NCBI RefSeq assembly: GCF_000188155.2
Contig: NZ_KE124770.1
Location: forward strand, 1-64,000
DNA from: Methylocystis sp. ATCC 49242
GTDB lineage: Bacteria; Pseudomonadota; Alphaproteobacteria; Rhizobiales; Beijerinckiaceae
Length of the DNA: 64,000 bases
Direction: 5' to 3'
Shown here piece after piece: positions 43,261-52,528 of the stretch; position 1 is the first letter of the stretch; every line of letters begins with the position of its first letter. A program made the translations under genes and the position numbers. The notes below the pieces were generated by a model that saw only the letters and a program-made list of their open reading frames with translations, ran no database searches and was not told where the DNA came from.

Positions 43261-46200
43261 GCGCAGGCCGAATCCCCTCCCGCCAGAATGGAGCGGATGG
43301 CTCCGGCGAGACTGCCGACGTTCGGAGGTTCGAAGAACTCGCCATGCTCGCCGGAAATGAAGTGAAGCGCATAACCTCCGGCATAGGCCGCGCGAAGGGC
43401 GGGATCCGGCTCCGATATCCGTCGCCTCGGATTGAAGCTGCTGTCTTCGCCGAAAATGAGATCGACGCGCTCGTCATACGGCCAGTAGCCGTCCTGCTCC
43501 ATGAGGATAAGGCGGTCGACGCGGCGCCCTTGCGCGCGCAAAGCCAAGGCCGTCGCCCGGGCAATGAGGCCGCCCTGACAATTGCCGCCGAGCGCGATCG
43601 CGCCTTCGGGCTGGATGGAGTTGATTTCCTGCGCGTAAAGCCGCGCAAGCGCTTCGATCGTGTCCGGCCTGTATTCAAATGCGAGATGGCCCGAGCGCAT
43701 GCCATGCGCCGGCTGATCGGGTCCCAGCTCCCCGGCGAGCGCGACAAGCTCGGGATAGGCCTGAAAGCACCAGAAGAGACCCCCGCGCCCACCCGCCTCA
43801 TTGAGCGTGACGATGAGTGACTCCGGCGTCCGCCGGGCGCCTTTCCAGCCGGCGAGATAGTTTCTGATCTTGCCCAGCGACGTCTCGAAATCGTCCATCG
43901 CGCCGGACTGCGTCGCCGCGCCATCATCGAGGGCCCTGCGAACGAAAGTCGCCATATGCGCCGCCGTCGCCAGCTGTTCGAACGCCTCGACCGGGAGCCG
44001 GACGTCGAATGCGTCTTCGACGGCGAGCGTCAGCGTCATGGCGGCGAGGGAGTCGCCCCCCGTCTCGAAAAAGTCGTCGTCGACGCCGAGCGCCGGCGCC
44101 CGCAACGCTTTCCGCCATATGTCGAGCAGGCGCCGTTCGATGTCGTCCCGCGGCGGCGCCGCGGGCCGCAGCATGGCTGCGAGGGGAACGAGCTGCGCGA
44201 GTTTGCGCCGGTCGAGCTTGCCGCCGACGGTGAGCGGCAGATCGGGCGCACGCAGGATGAGTCCTGGCGTCAGCGCCTTCGGCAGCCGCTTGTCGAGCTC
44301 GGCGCGGATGCGGGAGAAGTCGGCGTCGGCGGCCGCAGTCACATAGGCGACGAGTTGCGGCGGACCGCTCCTTTGCGAGGAGAGAACGACGGCGGCGCGT
44401 TCTACGCCGGAGCAGGCTTCGAGCTGCGTCTCGATCTCGACGGGCTCGAAGCGCACGCCGTTGATCTTGAGCTGCGCATCCTTGCGGCCGATGAATTCCA
44501 GCGATCCGTCGGAAAGCCGCCGGCCGAGATCGCCCGTGCGATACATTCTCTCGCCGGGGCGCGACGAGAAAATATCCGCGCCGAAACGCTCGTTCGTCAA
44601 TGCGGGGTCGCCGAGATAGCCGCGGCTGACGCCTCCGCCCGCTATGACGATTTCGCCAGTCTCGCCGTCGGGGACGATGTTTCCATTGTCATCGACGAGA
44701 TGAACGCGCGTGTCGCGAATGGGAAAGCCGATGACGCGCCCGGCGACTTCACCGGGACGGGAAGCGGCGTCCGCGTCGAGCAGGCGCGCGACGGTGGAAT
44801 AGATCGTCGTTTCGGACGGGCCGTAGAAATTCAGCGCGCTGCGCAGTCCGCGAGCCTCGCGAAGACGCGCGACGAGCGACGCGGGAACCGCTTCGCCGCC
44901 GACCATGATGAGGCGCAGCGAGACCGGAAGCGACGACGCCTCGATCAGCCGCTGCAAGACCGACGGCGTGGCGCCAAGCGCAGTGATCGCGGCCGCGTGT
45001 TTCGATTTCAGCAGGCTCGCGAGGTCACGCTCGATCAACAGCGCGCCGCCATGGGCGAGCGTCGTGAAGATCTGATGGACGCTGGCGTCGAAACTGATCG
45101 AATCGATAAAGGGCGCAAGCGCGAGATCCTCGGGCTGGATCAACTCCTCGACAGCGTAGTCGATGACATTCGTGACGTTGCGATGTTCGACGCCGACAAG
45201 ACGGCATTCTCCCGTCGAACCCGAGGTGAAAATCGCATAGGCGAGATTGCCGCCCGTCGCGGGGCAGGGCGGGGGCGCGGCGGCGGCGAGCGCGCGCCAG
45301 AAGCTTTCGATGTCGACGCAGTCCACGCCCGACAAACCGCCATGGCGCGGCGCTTCATCCGTGATGGCGAGCGCGGCTCCCGCGCGCATGAGCGCCGCAT
45401 CGATCCCTGGCCGCTCCATTTTCGGGTCGATCGGCGCGAATGCGCAGCCAGCTTTCAGCACGCCGATCATGAGGGCGACAAGTCGCGCGGATTTATTCAG
45501 GCGGAGCACGACGATGTCGTCGGGACGCAGGCCGCGTTTGATCAGCTCATGCGCGACGCGATCGGACGCCTTCGCAATGCCCGCGTATGTCCATGTCGTC
45601 TCTCCGTCGATGACGCAGGGCGCGGAGGGTTGAAGCGCTCCCATGCGTTCGAAACGCGAATGCAGGCGTTCGCCGCCATCGGCGAGCGGCGTCGGGGCAG
45701 GGGGCTGAATCACGGGCGCGGGCGGTCGTTCCCCGCACGGCTTTTGCTCCGATATTGCGGCGATTATCGCGGGTCCGCAACGCTGCGCGAGACCGGCGCC
45801 CATCGTCACGACGACGTCGCCGGGGCCGGCGAGAGCCGCGACGGTCGACGCCGCATCCGTCGGACCATTGCAACAGGCGAAGCGCAAGCCGGAGCGGCGA
45901 AACACATCATGCAAGAGCGCGTCGGAGGAATCCGCCGGAGTAGGCTCGCCGGCTCCGTCGACCGGAAGGACGATCGTGTAATCCGCCATCGAAAGCGCGC
46001 GGGCGTAATGCGTCGCGAGACGACAGATGCGCGCGTGCGACAGCGGTTCGACAATGGCGACGACCTTCCCGCCTGCTTCGGCTGAGTCGCGCGCGGCGGC
46101 GAGCGTCGCCGCGATCTCGGTCGGATGATGCGCGAAATCGTCGAATATGCGCACGCCGTCCGCTTCCCCAACCCGCTCCCATCTCCTGCCGACGGGGATG

Positions 46201-47159
46201 AAGCGCTCCAGCGCAAGGGCGGCGGCGTCGAAAGGCGCGCCGAGCGCATTCGCCAGTGCGAGGGCGCCGAGCGCGTTGGCGGCGTTATGCGCGCCGGGAG
46301 CTTTCAACCGAATGCGGCCAAGCGGCCGCCCCCATGCAATGGCGTCGAAAGCGACGGCGTCGCGCCCGCGCTCGATCCTGTCCGCGCGCCACGACGACTT
46401 GTCGCCAAATCCGTAAGTAACGGCGCGGGAACCGGGCTTTTCGGCCATTGCGGCGAGAAACGGATCGTCGCCGCAAAGAACGATATGGCCGTCACTCCGC
46501 GTCCTCTCGATCATCGCCGCAAAGGCCGCTTCGAGCCTGTCGCGTCCACCATAGTGCTCGCTGTGTTCGTCATCGACATTCGTCACGAGGCAATGGGCGG
46601 GCCGCACATGGTCGAGCGCGCGGAACGCCTCGCAGCTTTCCGCCACGAAGAGCGAACCTTCGCTCCAGCGCGCGTTGACGTCGCCGAGCGCAGGCGCGGC
46701 CGCGCCAATCGTGAAACCGGGCGAAAACCCCGCGTGTTCGAGGATTGCGGCGAGCATCGCCGCCGTCGTCGTCTTCCCGTGACTGCCGGCGACGCCGATG
46801 ACGTCGCGGCCATCCAGCAGATCCGCCAGCGCGCCTGCGCGCGAGCGAATGACGAGGCCCCGCTCGCGCGCCGCCTTCAGCTCGACATTGTCGCGCGGCA
46901 CGGCGGGGCTGAAGACGACGAGATCGGCCCGCCCGAGATTGTCGGCGGCGTGACCGACGCTGACCTCCGCCCCGATGTCGCGTAACCCGCGAAGCCTGTC
47001 GCCATCGACCTCGTCGCTGCCGGTGACACAGGCGCCGCTCTCGATGAACAGCCGCGCGAGCGCGCTCATGCCGGAGCCCTGAACGCCGACGAGATGGACG
47101 CGCCTGTGTCCGCAAATGCCGCGCCCGTCAGTCAATCGAAAGATCGCCCTTGACCGCAT
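43257..47159 (-). CDS. Mur ligase-NRPS (adenylation, carrier, thioesterase) fusion protein
   Basis: A protein of about 1300 residues joining two unlike enzymes (positions counted from a TTG three codons upstream). Residues 20-475 are a MurC/Mpl-type ligase: HLVGVQGSGMSALARLF, P-loop GVAGSHGKTTT (125-135), VTNVDDEHSEHYGG and DDFAHHPTEIAATL. Residues 500-985 are an NRPS adenylation domain: IFTSGSTGECRLVGVEH, FDASVHQIF, NFYGPSETT, YRTGDLGRRL and GGKLDR with the catalytic Lys about 984. A carrier domain follows (FFETGGDSLAAM, Ser about 1040). A thioesterase ends it, with GGNCQGGLIA giving Cys about 1197 as nucleophile and GEHGEFFEPP the His. There is no condensation domain. ATG 47159 overlaps the DUF218 gene. 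Confidence 0.88.
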   Translation of the reverse strand: MRSRAIFRLTDGRGICGHRRVHLVGVQGSGMSALARLFIESGACVTGSDEVDGDRLRGLRDIGAEVSVGHAADNLGRADLVVFSPAVPRDNVELKAARERGLVIRSRAGALADLLDGRDVIGVAGSHGKTTTAAMLAAILEHAGFSPGFTIGAAAPALGDVNARWSEGSLFVAESCEAFRALDHVRPAHCLVTNVDDEHSEHYGGRDRLEAAFAAMIERTRSDGHIVLCGDDPFLAAMAEKPGSRAVTYGFGDKSSWRADRIERGRDAVAFDAIAWGRPLGRIRLKAPGAHNAANALGALALANALGAPFDAAALALERFIPVGRRWERVGEADGVRIFDDFAHHPTEIAATLAAARDSAEAGGKVVAIVEPLSHARICRLATHYARALSMADYTIVLPVDGAGEPTPADSSDALLHDVFRRSGLRFACCNGPTDAASTVAALAGPGDVVVTMGAGLAQRCGPAIIAAISEQKPCGERPPAPVIQPPAPTPLADGGERLHSRFERMGALQPSAPCVIDGETTWTYAGIAKASDRVAHELIKRGLRPDDIVVLRLNKSARLVALMIGVLKAGCAFAPIDPKMERPGIDAALMRAGAALAITDEAPRHGGLSGVDCVDIESFWRALAAAAPPPCPATGGNLAYAIFTSGSTGECRLVGVEHRNVTNVIDYAVEELIQPEDLALAPFIDSISFDASVHQIFTTLAHGGALLIERDLASLLKSKHAAAITALGATPSVLQRLIEASSLPVSLRLIMVGGEAVPASLVARLREARGLRSALNFYGPSETTIYSTVARLLDADAASRPGEVAGRVIGFPIRDTRVHLVDDNGNIVPDGETGEIVIAGGGVSRGYLGDPALTNERFGADIFSSRPGERMYRTGDLGRRLSDGSLEFIGRKDAQLKINGVRFEPVEIETQLEACSGVERAAVVLSSQRSGPPQLVAYVTAAADADFSRIRAELDKRLPKALTPGLILRAPDLPLTVGGKLDRRKLAQLVPLAAMLRPAAPPRDDIERRLLDIWRKALRAPALGVDDDFFETGGDSLAAMTLTLAVEDAFDVRLPVEAFEQLATAAHMATFVRRALDDGAATQSGAMDDFETSLGKIRNYLAGWKGARRTPESLIVTLNEAGGRGGLFWCFQAYPELVALAGELGPDQPAHGMRSGHLAFEYRPDTIEALARLYAQEINSIQPEGAIALGGNCQGGLIARATALALRAQGRRVDRLILMEQDGYWPYDERVDLIFGEDSSFNPRRRISEPDPALRAAYAGGYALHFISGEHGEFFEPPNVGSLAGAIRSILAGGDSACA

Positions 47160-47727
47160 ATTCGCCAATGCGGCGCAACTCGCCCATCACGCGCTCGCGC
47201 CCGACAGGCGTGCGCCACCAGTCGTCCGCCTGAATGTCGGCGGGATGCTTAGGCGGCGTCATCAACAGAACGACGTCCTTCGGGAAATGCCGGCGAGCGG
47301 TCATGTAGGCGCGCCGGGCATGCAACGGCTTGCTGCAGATCGCCATGGAGCCGATGTTCGACCAGCCGATTTCATCGGCGATGAGTCTGTCGCTGAAGAC
47401 GAAATTCTCGAGCGTGTTGCGCGCGTGCGGCTCGACGAGAATCGCCGCCTCGGGCACGCCGGCGCTCAACGCGTAATCACGGTAGACGCGCCATTCCGGC
47501 TCCGAACCGTCTGCGGGTCCATGGCCGGTGACGACGATCCGGCGCGTCATTCCCTGCATATAGAGAGAAACGGCGGGAAGAATGTTGCTGATCGACGGAG
47601 AGCCGAGAACGAGCGCAACGTCCACATTCTCCGGCTGATGGCTGAGAAAGACGAGACGGGTGATGGCGTCCCGGGTCGCCTGTCCCGGCGCGGAATCGGC
47701 CTTCCCCGAAGGGAATCCTTCGACCAT
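47128..47727 (-). CDS. YdcF/DUF218-family protein
   Basis: A 199-residue protein of the SanA/YdcF/DUF218 group, linked by family association to cell-envelope precursors. Markers are VDVALVLGSPSISNILPAVS, TRRIVVTGHGP (the conserved G-H-G strand), ILVEPHARNTLENFVFS (the conserved Glu-x-x-x-x-Asn-Thr-x-Glu-Asn pattern) and SMAICSKPLHARRAYMTAR. No signal or membrane anchor is obvious in this start (ATG 47727); a GTG at 47793 would add 22 residues. It precedes and overlaps the Mur ligase-NRPS gene by about 32 bases, so they are translationally coupled. Confidence 0.75.
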   Translation of the reverse strand: MVEGFPSGKADSAPGQATRDAITRLVFLSHQPENVDVALVLGSPSISNILPAVSLYMQGMTRRIVVTGHGPADGSEPEWRVYRDYALSAGVPEAAILVEPHARNTLENFVFSDRLIADEIGWSNIGSMAICSKPLHARRAYMTARRHFPKDVVLLMTPPKHPADIQADDWWRTPVGRERVMGELRRIGEYAVKGDLSID

Positions 47728-48289
47728 TTTTTCCCCAGCCCCGCTGTTGACAAAACAAGATGAAGCCCAGGCGGCAAGCCGCTTCGACCGCACTAGAGGA
47801 GAAGGCCGGACTCCGCAACACGAAGGCGCCGCAGGGCGGCCCCATCCCCGCCGAACAGTCGCAGACTCGAAGCCTCCTCTCTATCCACCCGGCGCGATCG
47901 TCGGAGCTTCGAGCGGTTCTCGCCGCCTCGCGAGCCGGAACCGATGACAGGGTCCATTTCATACCCCCGGCGCGGCGTCATTTCCCGAAATCCCTTTTTT
48001 GCGAGGCTCCATCGGTTTTCATGGTTCCACGTGGCGATGGCTCGACCTGCGTCGTTCGCGACCGTTGTTCCTCGCGGACAGCCGCTCTAATTTATTGCGG
48101 ACGCCTGGATCGGAGCTGCGAGCGGGGGCCTGTCCATTCGCATTGCGCTCGGGAGCCCGGGCGCCATCCTTCTGCATAAGGCGAAGCTTGGCGGAGCTTC
48201 GCTGCGTCGCCAACAATTTCCGCGCGGCGACGAACGCCGCGAAGATCCCGGGGCTGCGCGAGAGAGCGCGATAAGTTTTCAGGAGCATC
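47728..48289. other. Divergent intergenic region between YdcF-like and P-type ATPase genes
   Basis: These 560 bases hold no supported gene; short frames on both strands are low-complexity. The region must carry the divergent promoters of the DUF218/Mur-NRPS operon and the ATPase-adaptor gene. No strong consensus pair was found by eye. Confidence 0.35.
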
Positions 48290-51200
48290 ATGGACGGATT
48301 GACAACCCGCGAAGCGCAGGAGCGCCTCGCAGAATTCGGCCCGAATGCGCTGCCGGAAGCGCGCCCCCCCTCCTTCGCGGCAGTCTTTTTCAGACAGTTT
48401 CTCAGTCCGCTGATTTATATTCTTGTCGGCGCGGCGGCTGTCGCGATGACGATCGGCGACGCCAAGGACGCCATCTTCATCGGCGTCGTGCTGATCATCA
48501 ACGGAATTATCGGCGCGGTTCAGGAATATTCCGCCGGCCAGGCGGCGGCCGCGCTGCGCGAACAGGATCAGCCGCGCGCCTTTGTCCTGCGCGACGGCGT
48601 GCAGCAGGAAATCGACGCGCGCGATGTCGTGCCGGGCGACATCGTGCTGCTCGAGGCCGGACGCCGGGCGCCCGCGGACATGCGGCTGATCGAAGCCATC
48701 GATCTGCGCTGCGATGAATCACTGCTGACGGGCGAGTCCCTGCCGGTGAAGAAGGTCGCGGCGACGAAGACGCAGGAGACGCCGCGCGACGGCATGGTCT
48801 TCGCGGGCTCGATGGTCACGCGCGGGCGCGGGGTCGGAGAAGCGACGGCGACGGGTCTCGCGACGGAAGTCGGCAAGATCGCCGGCGAACTCGTCAAGCC
48901 ATCCGCGTCCCAGCCGCCGCTGATCATCCGCATGGAGCGGTTTTCGAAGCTCATCGCCGTTCTCGTCGCCGTGGCCGTGGGCGTTCTGATGGTCGTCGGC
49001 TATCTGCGCCACATGGGGATCGTCGAGCTCTTCATGATGGCGGTGGGCCTCGCCGTCGCGGCCATCCCCGAAGGGCTTCCGGTCGCGATCGCCGTGGCGC
49101 TGGCGATCGGCATGCGGCGCATGGCCAAGGCCAATGTGATCGTGCGCAAGATGGCGGCGGTCGAGTCGCTCGGCTCCTGCACCATGATCGCCACCGACAA
49201 GACCGGCACGCTCACGCGCAACGAGCTGACCGTCACCGACATCGTGTTGCCGGACGGCTCGGCCCTGTCGCTCGAGCCCGGGGAGGGCGTCGAATCCTAT
49301 TCCTTCCGCGGCGCGACGCGCAACGAGCAGGCCGATCTCCTGCTCGCGGCGCTGCTGCGCGCGGCGGCGCTGCCCAACGAGGCGGAAATCCGTCGCGAAA
49401 AGGAAGAGATCAAGGGCATAGGCGACACGGTCGACGTCGCCTTGCTGGTCGCCGCGTACAGAAGCGGCGTCGCGCATGAGGATCTGCGCGCGCGCTATCC
49501 GCTCGTCAAACGCATCCCCTACGAGCCGGACCTCAAATATGCGGCCTCCTTCCATCTCCACGAGGAAGAGCGCGCCGTTCGCGTTTTTGCGAAGGGCGCG
49601 CCGGAGACGCTCATCGCCATGGCCGGCCGGATGGACGTCGGCGGCGCATTGGCCCCGATCGACCGCGAGGCGCTCTGGCGCCAGAAAGACGAACTGTCGG
49701 CGAGGGGTCTGCGCGTCCTTGCCTTCGCCGAAGGCGAGATCGCGCCGGAGCCCGACGATGGCTATGGCCCGAGCCATCTCGAAAACCTCGTCTTTCTCGG
49801 CCTCGTCGGCATGCATGATCCGCTGCGGCCGGAAGTGCGGCGCGCCATCGGCGAATGCCACGACGCCGGCGTCGTCGTGGCGATGGTCACGGGCGACGCG
49901 CCCGGCACGGCCGCCGCCATCGCCAGAGAGGCGGGCATGCACTTTTCCCCGGACCAGATCGTCACGGGCGACGAGGTGCGTCGCGCCGAGGAGGCGGGCG
50001 AGGCGTCGCTCGACGCCTTGACCAGGCGCGCCCGCATCTACGCCCGCGTCGAGCCGATACAGAAACTCGCCATTGTCCTGTCGCTCGCGCGCAACGGTCA
50101 TTTCGTCGCCGTCACGGGAGACGGCGTCAACGACGCGCCGGCGCTCAAACATGCGCATGTCGGGGTCGCCATGGGCAAGCAGGGCACCGACGTCGCCAAG
50201 GAAAGCGCCGACATCATCATCGCCGACGACAATTTCGCGTCGATCGTGCGCGGCGTGCTGGAGGGCCGCGTCGCCTACGCCAACATCCGCAAGGTCATCT
50301 TCCTTCTGGTCTCGACCGGCGCGGCCGAATTGCTGCTCTTCCTGCTCACGATCCCGGTCGGCCTGCCCATGCCGCTCCTGCCCGTGCAGCTGCTGTGGCT
50401 CAACCTCGTCACCAATGGCGTCCAGCATATCGCTCTCGCCGCCGAAAAGCCCGAGGGCGACGAGCTGACCTATCCGCCGCGCAAGCCCGAGGAGCCGATT
50501 TTCGACCGCGTGATGATTGTTCGCAACCTCTATTCGGCGATCGTCATGGCGGGCGTCGGCTTCGGCCTGTTTTACTGGCTGATCGCGCAGGGCTACGAGA
50601 CGAATCACGCGCGCAACCTGCTGCTTCTGCTCTTCGTCATCTTCGAGAATTTCCAGGCGCTGAATGCGCGCTCGGAACATCATTCCCTGTTCTACAGAGG
50701 CCTGTTCTCCAGTCCGCTGCTCGTGGCGAGCGTTTTCGGCGCCCAGGCCATCCATCTTCTGGCGTCGCATGTTCCGGGCCTTGCCGACACGCTGCGGATC
50801 TGGCCGCCGACGCTTGCCGAATGGGGCGCCTTGCTCGTCGCCGGCTCATCTCTGCTTGTCGTGATGGAGCTCGAGAAATGGTGGAGCGAGCGCCACAGGC
50901 GCCCGAAGACCCGGCCCGAAACAGAGATCGCGATCGCCGCGCCGTCCCCCATTCGCCGCTACGCGCCTCTGGCTGCGGGCCTCGCGCTCGCTGTCGGCGT
51001 CGCCGCAGGCGGAGCGCTCTATTGGCGGGCCATGCGCGAGGAGGCGAGCCTTCAGCTGGCGACGGTCGAGCGCGGCGATATCGTCCGGACCGCCGATGTG
51101 GCGGGCGTCGTCGTTTCCGCGCCGCCGGCCGAGGCGGCTGCGCCGGTCGGGGGGACGATCGATGCGGCGGCGTGCGCCGTCGGCGACCGGATCGACGCCG

Positions 51201-52021
51201 GGCGCGTCTGCGCAAGGATCATCCCTCCCGATCTCCAGGCCGAGGTCGCCCGCGCCCGTCGGGCGTTCGATGCCGCGCAGGCGGCGCAGCGCAAACGCGC
51301 GGATGCGTTCGAACGCGCCAAGGCGGCCTATGAAAGCGCAACGAGCAAGCGGAAGGCGAGAACGCGCGCCGCAGCGGCGCGCGCGGAGTCCCGCCTGGCG
51401 CAGGCGCAGGCCGAGACGAGCCGGCGCGAAGCGGCGTTGCGCGCGGCGCTGGAGAAGGGCGCGGCGGTCGTCGCGCCCGTCGGCGGAGCCATCCGCGATA
51501 GCCGTCTGGAGGCAGGCGGGAAGGCGAAGGCGGGCGACATATTGTTCCGCGTCGATCCGGCTGACAGGGACGCCTTGCACATCGAAGCCGCGCCGGAGGC
51601 GGGCGCGGCCCTGCAGGCGCGGCCCGGCGCCACGGTGACGGCGACCCTCGCCGCCGATGCGGCGCAGCGAATCGAGGGCAGGCTGCGCGAGATCGTCCCG
51701 ACACAGCGCGGCCCGAGGATCGTCGTCGACGCGCCGGCGCCGGCTTCCGCCGCGCAGCCGGGCGGGGCGGCGTCGCTTCGCATCGAGCTCGACCGGCGGG
51801 AGAATGTGCTGCGCGTCCCGAGCCGCGCCCTGACTTACGTCCCCGCCGCAAGCGCGCCGGCTGCGTCGCCGCCCGCGGGATGGGCGCGCGTGTGGGCGTG
51901 GCGCGAGGGCGCTGCGGTTCCCGTCGATGTGAAGCCGGGACTCGACGACGGAGCCTTCGCCGAGATCAGCGACGGCGCGCTCGAGGCGGGCGATCGGGTC
52001 ATCGTCGACGGGGAAAGGTGA
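48290..52021 (+). CDS. P-type cation ATPase fused to HlyD/MacA-type membrane-fusion domain
   Basis: A 1243-residue fusion. Residues 1-860 form a full P2-type (Ca2+/cation) ATPase: actuator CDESLLTGESLPVKK (TGES about 147), the membrane motif AIPEGLPVAIAVAL (about 260), phosphorylation site DKTGTLTRNE (Asp about 303), GDGVNDAPALKHAHVG (about 610), and ten helices. After KWWSERHRRPKTRPE an extra helix (RRYAPLAAGLALAVGVAAGG, about 890-912) leads to a 330-residue adaptor domain. That domain has lipoyl-like halves (AAPVGGTIDAAACAVGDRI, APVGGAIRDSRLEAGGKAKA), a coiled coil rich in Ala, Arg and Lys, and a barrel end (LRVPSRALTYVP). Usual P2 ATPases stop near 900 residues. The transported ion is unknown. 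Confidence 0.88.
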   Translation: MDGLTTREAQERLAEFGPNALPEARPPSFAAVFFRQFLSPLIYILVGAAAVAMTIGDAKDAIFIGVVLIINGIIGAVQEYSAGQAAAALREQDQPRAFVLRDGVQQEIDARDVVPGDIVLLEAGRRAPADMRLIEAIDLRCDESLLTGESLPVKKVAATKTQETPRDGMVFAGSMVTRGRGVGEATATGLATEVGKIAGELVKPSASQPPLIIRMERFSKLIAVLVAVAVGVLMVVGYLRHMGIVELFMMAVGLAVAAIPEGLPVAIAVALAIGMRRMAKANVIVRKMAAVESLGSCTMIATDKTGTLTRNELTVTDIVLPDGSALSLEPGEGVESYSFRGATRNEQADLLLAALLRAAALPNEAEIRREKEEIKGIGDTVDVALLVAAYRSGVAHEDLRARYPLVKRIPYEPDLKYAASFHLHEEERAVRVFAKGAPETLIAMAGRMDVGGALAPIDREALWRQKDELSARGLRVLAFAEGEIAPEPDDGYGPSHLENLVFLGLVGMHDPLRPEVRRAIGECHDAGVVVAMVTGDAPGTAAAIAREAGMHFSPDQIVTGDEVRRAEEAGEASLDALTRRARIYARVEPIQKLAIVLSLARNGHFVAVTGDGVNDAPALKHAHVGVAMGKQGTDVAKESADIIIADDNFASIVRGVLEGRVAYANIRKVIFLLVSTGAAELLLFLLTIPVGLPMPLLPVQLLWLNLVTNGVQHIALAAEKPEGDELTYPPRKPEEPIFDRVMIVRNLYSAIVMAGVGFGLFYWLIAQGYETNHARNLLLLLFVIFENFQALNARSEHHSLFYRGLFSSPLLVASVFGAQAIHLLASHVPGLADTLRIWPPTLAEWGALLVAGSSLLVVMELEKWWSERHRRPKTRPETEIAIAAPSPIRRYAPLAAGLALAVGVAAGGALYWRAMREEASLQLATVERGDIVRTADVAGVVVSAPPAEAAAPVGGTIDAAACAVGDRIDAGRVCARIIPPDLQAEVARARRAFDAAQAAQRKRADAFERAKAAYESATSKRKARTRAAAARAESRLAQAQAETSRREAALRAALEKGAAVVAPVGGAIRDSRLEAGGKAKAGDILFRVDPADRDALHIEAAPEAGAALQARPGATVTATLAADAAQRIEGRLREIVPTQRGPRIVVDAPAPASAAQPGGAASLRIELDRRENVLRVPSRALTYVPAASAPAASPPAGWARVWAWREGAAVPVDVKPGLDDGAFAEISDGALEAGDRVIVDGER

Positions 52022-52528
52022 GCGCCTTGACCAGCGACGCTTTCAATATGACCGCAGCGGAGAAAGCGGGATAGCCGATCGATCCGGACGATTTTCGGCG
52101 CGGCGCGGAGAACCGCGTCGACGCCACCTGGAGTGAATACGGGATCGTCCGCCTGATTTGCGCACGCCCAGATTTTGAGCAACCGCGCGACCTTCTATGC
52201 GAAGGCGCCTTCAAAGACGGCGTCGCCGCAAATCGGCCGACAGCCCTTCACGAGCCTTGGCGGCTCCGCAAAGCAGCTGATTCCAGCCAGATGCGACCCG
52301 ACCTCGACCGCGGCGCGAAGGCTGGCCCGGTTCGTGCTTTATCATTTCCAGTCAACGACGACCTCCGGTCCGCCGGACACGAGCCCGACGATGGGTTCGT
52401 ATCACAGATGTCGCCTGAAGGACTCCCGTATGGGAATCCGATGCGACGATGGTCGTCTTGCCCTGCTCCCCCAGCCAAGCCGATCGACCTGTGGACGGAC
52501 CGCGAGGACGCTTAGCAGGGTCGGTAAC
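52022..52528. other. Leader/promoter region of the nitrate assimilation operon
   Basis: I find no gene here; the open frame from 52175 is an upstream extension of nirB without family residues. The stretch should carry the operon promoter and any leader control. I could not identify a sigma54 -24/-12 pair or a clear NasR/NasT-type hairpin by eye. Confidence 0.35.

Noticed and set aside
43956-46085. 709-codon plus-strand frame opposite the Mur ligase-NRPS gene
   Set aside because: It is an antisense shadow: very Arg- and Asp-rich, with no motifs, while the minus strand carries complete enzyme signatures.
52175-52528. Upstream in-frame extension of nirB
   Set aside because: The extra residues have no family similarity, and ATG 52529 gives the normal NirB N-terminus with its FAD motif.
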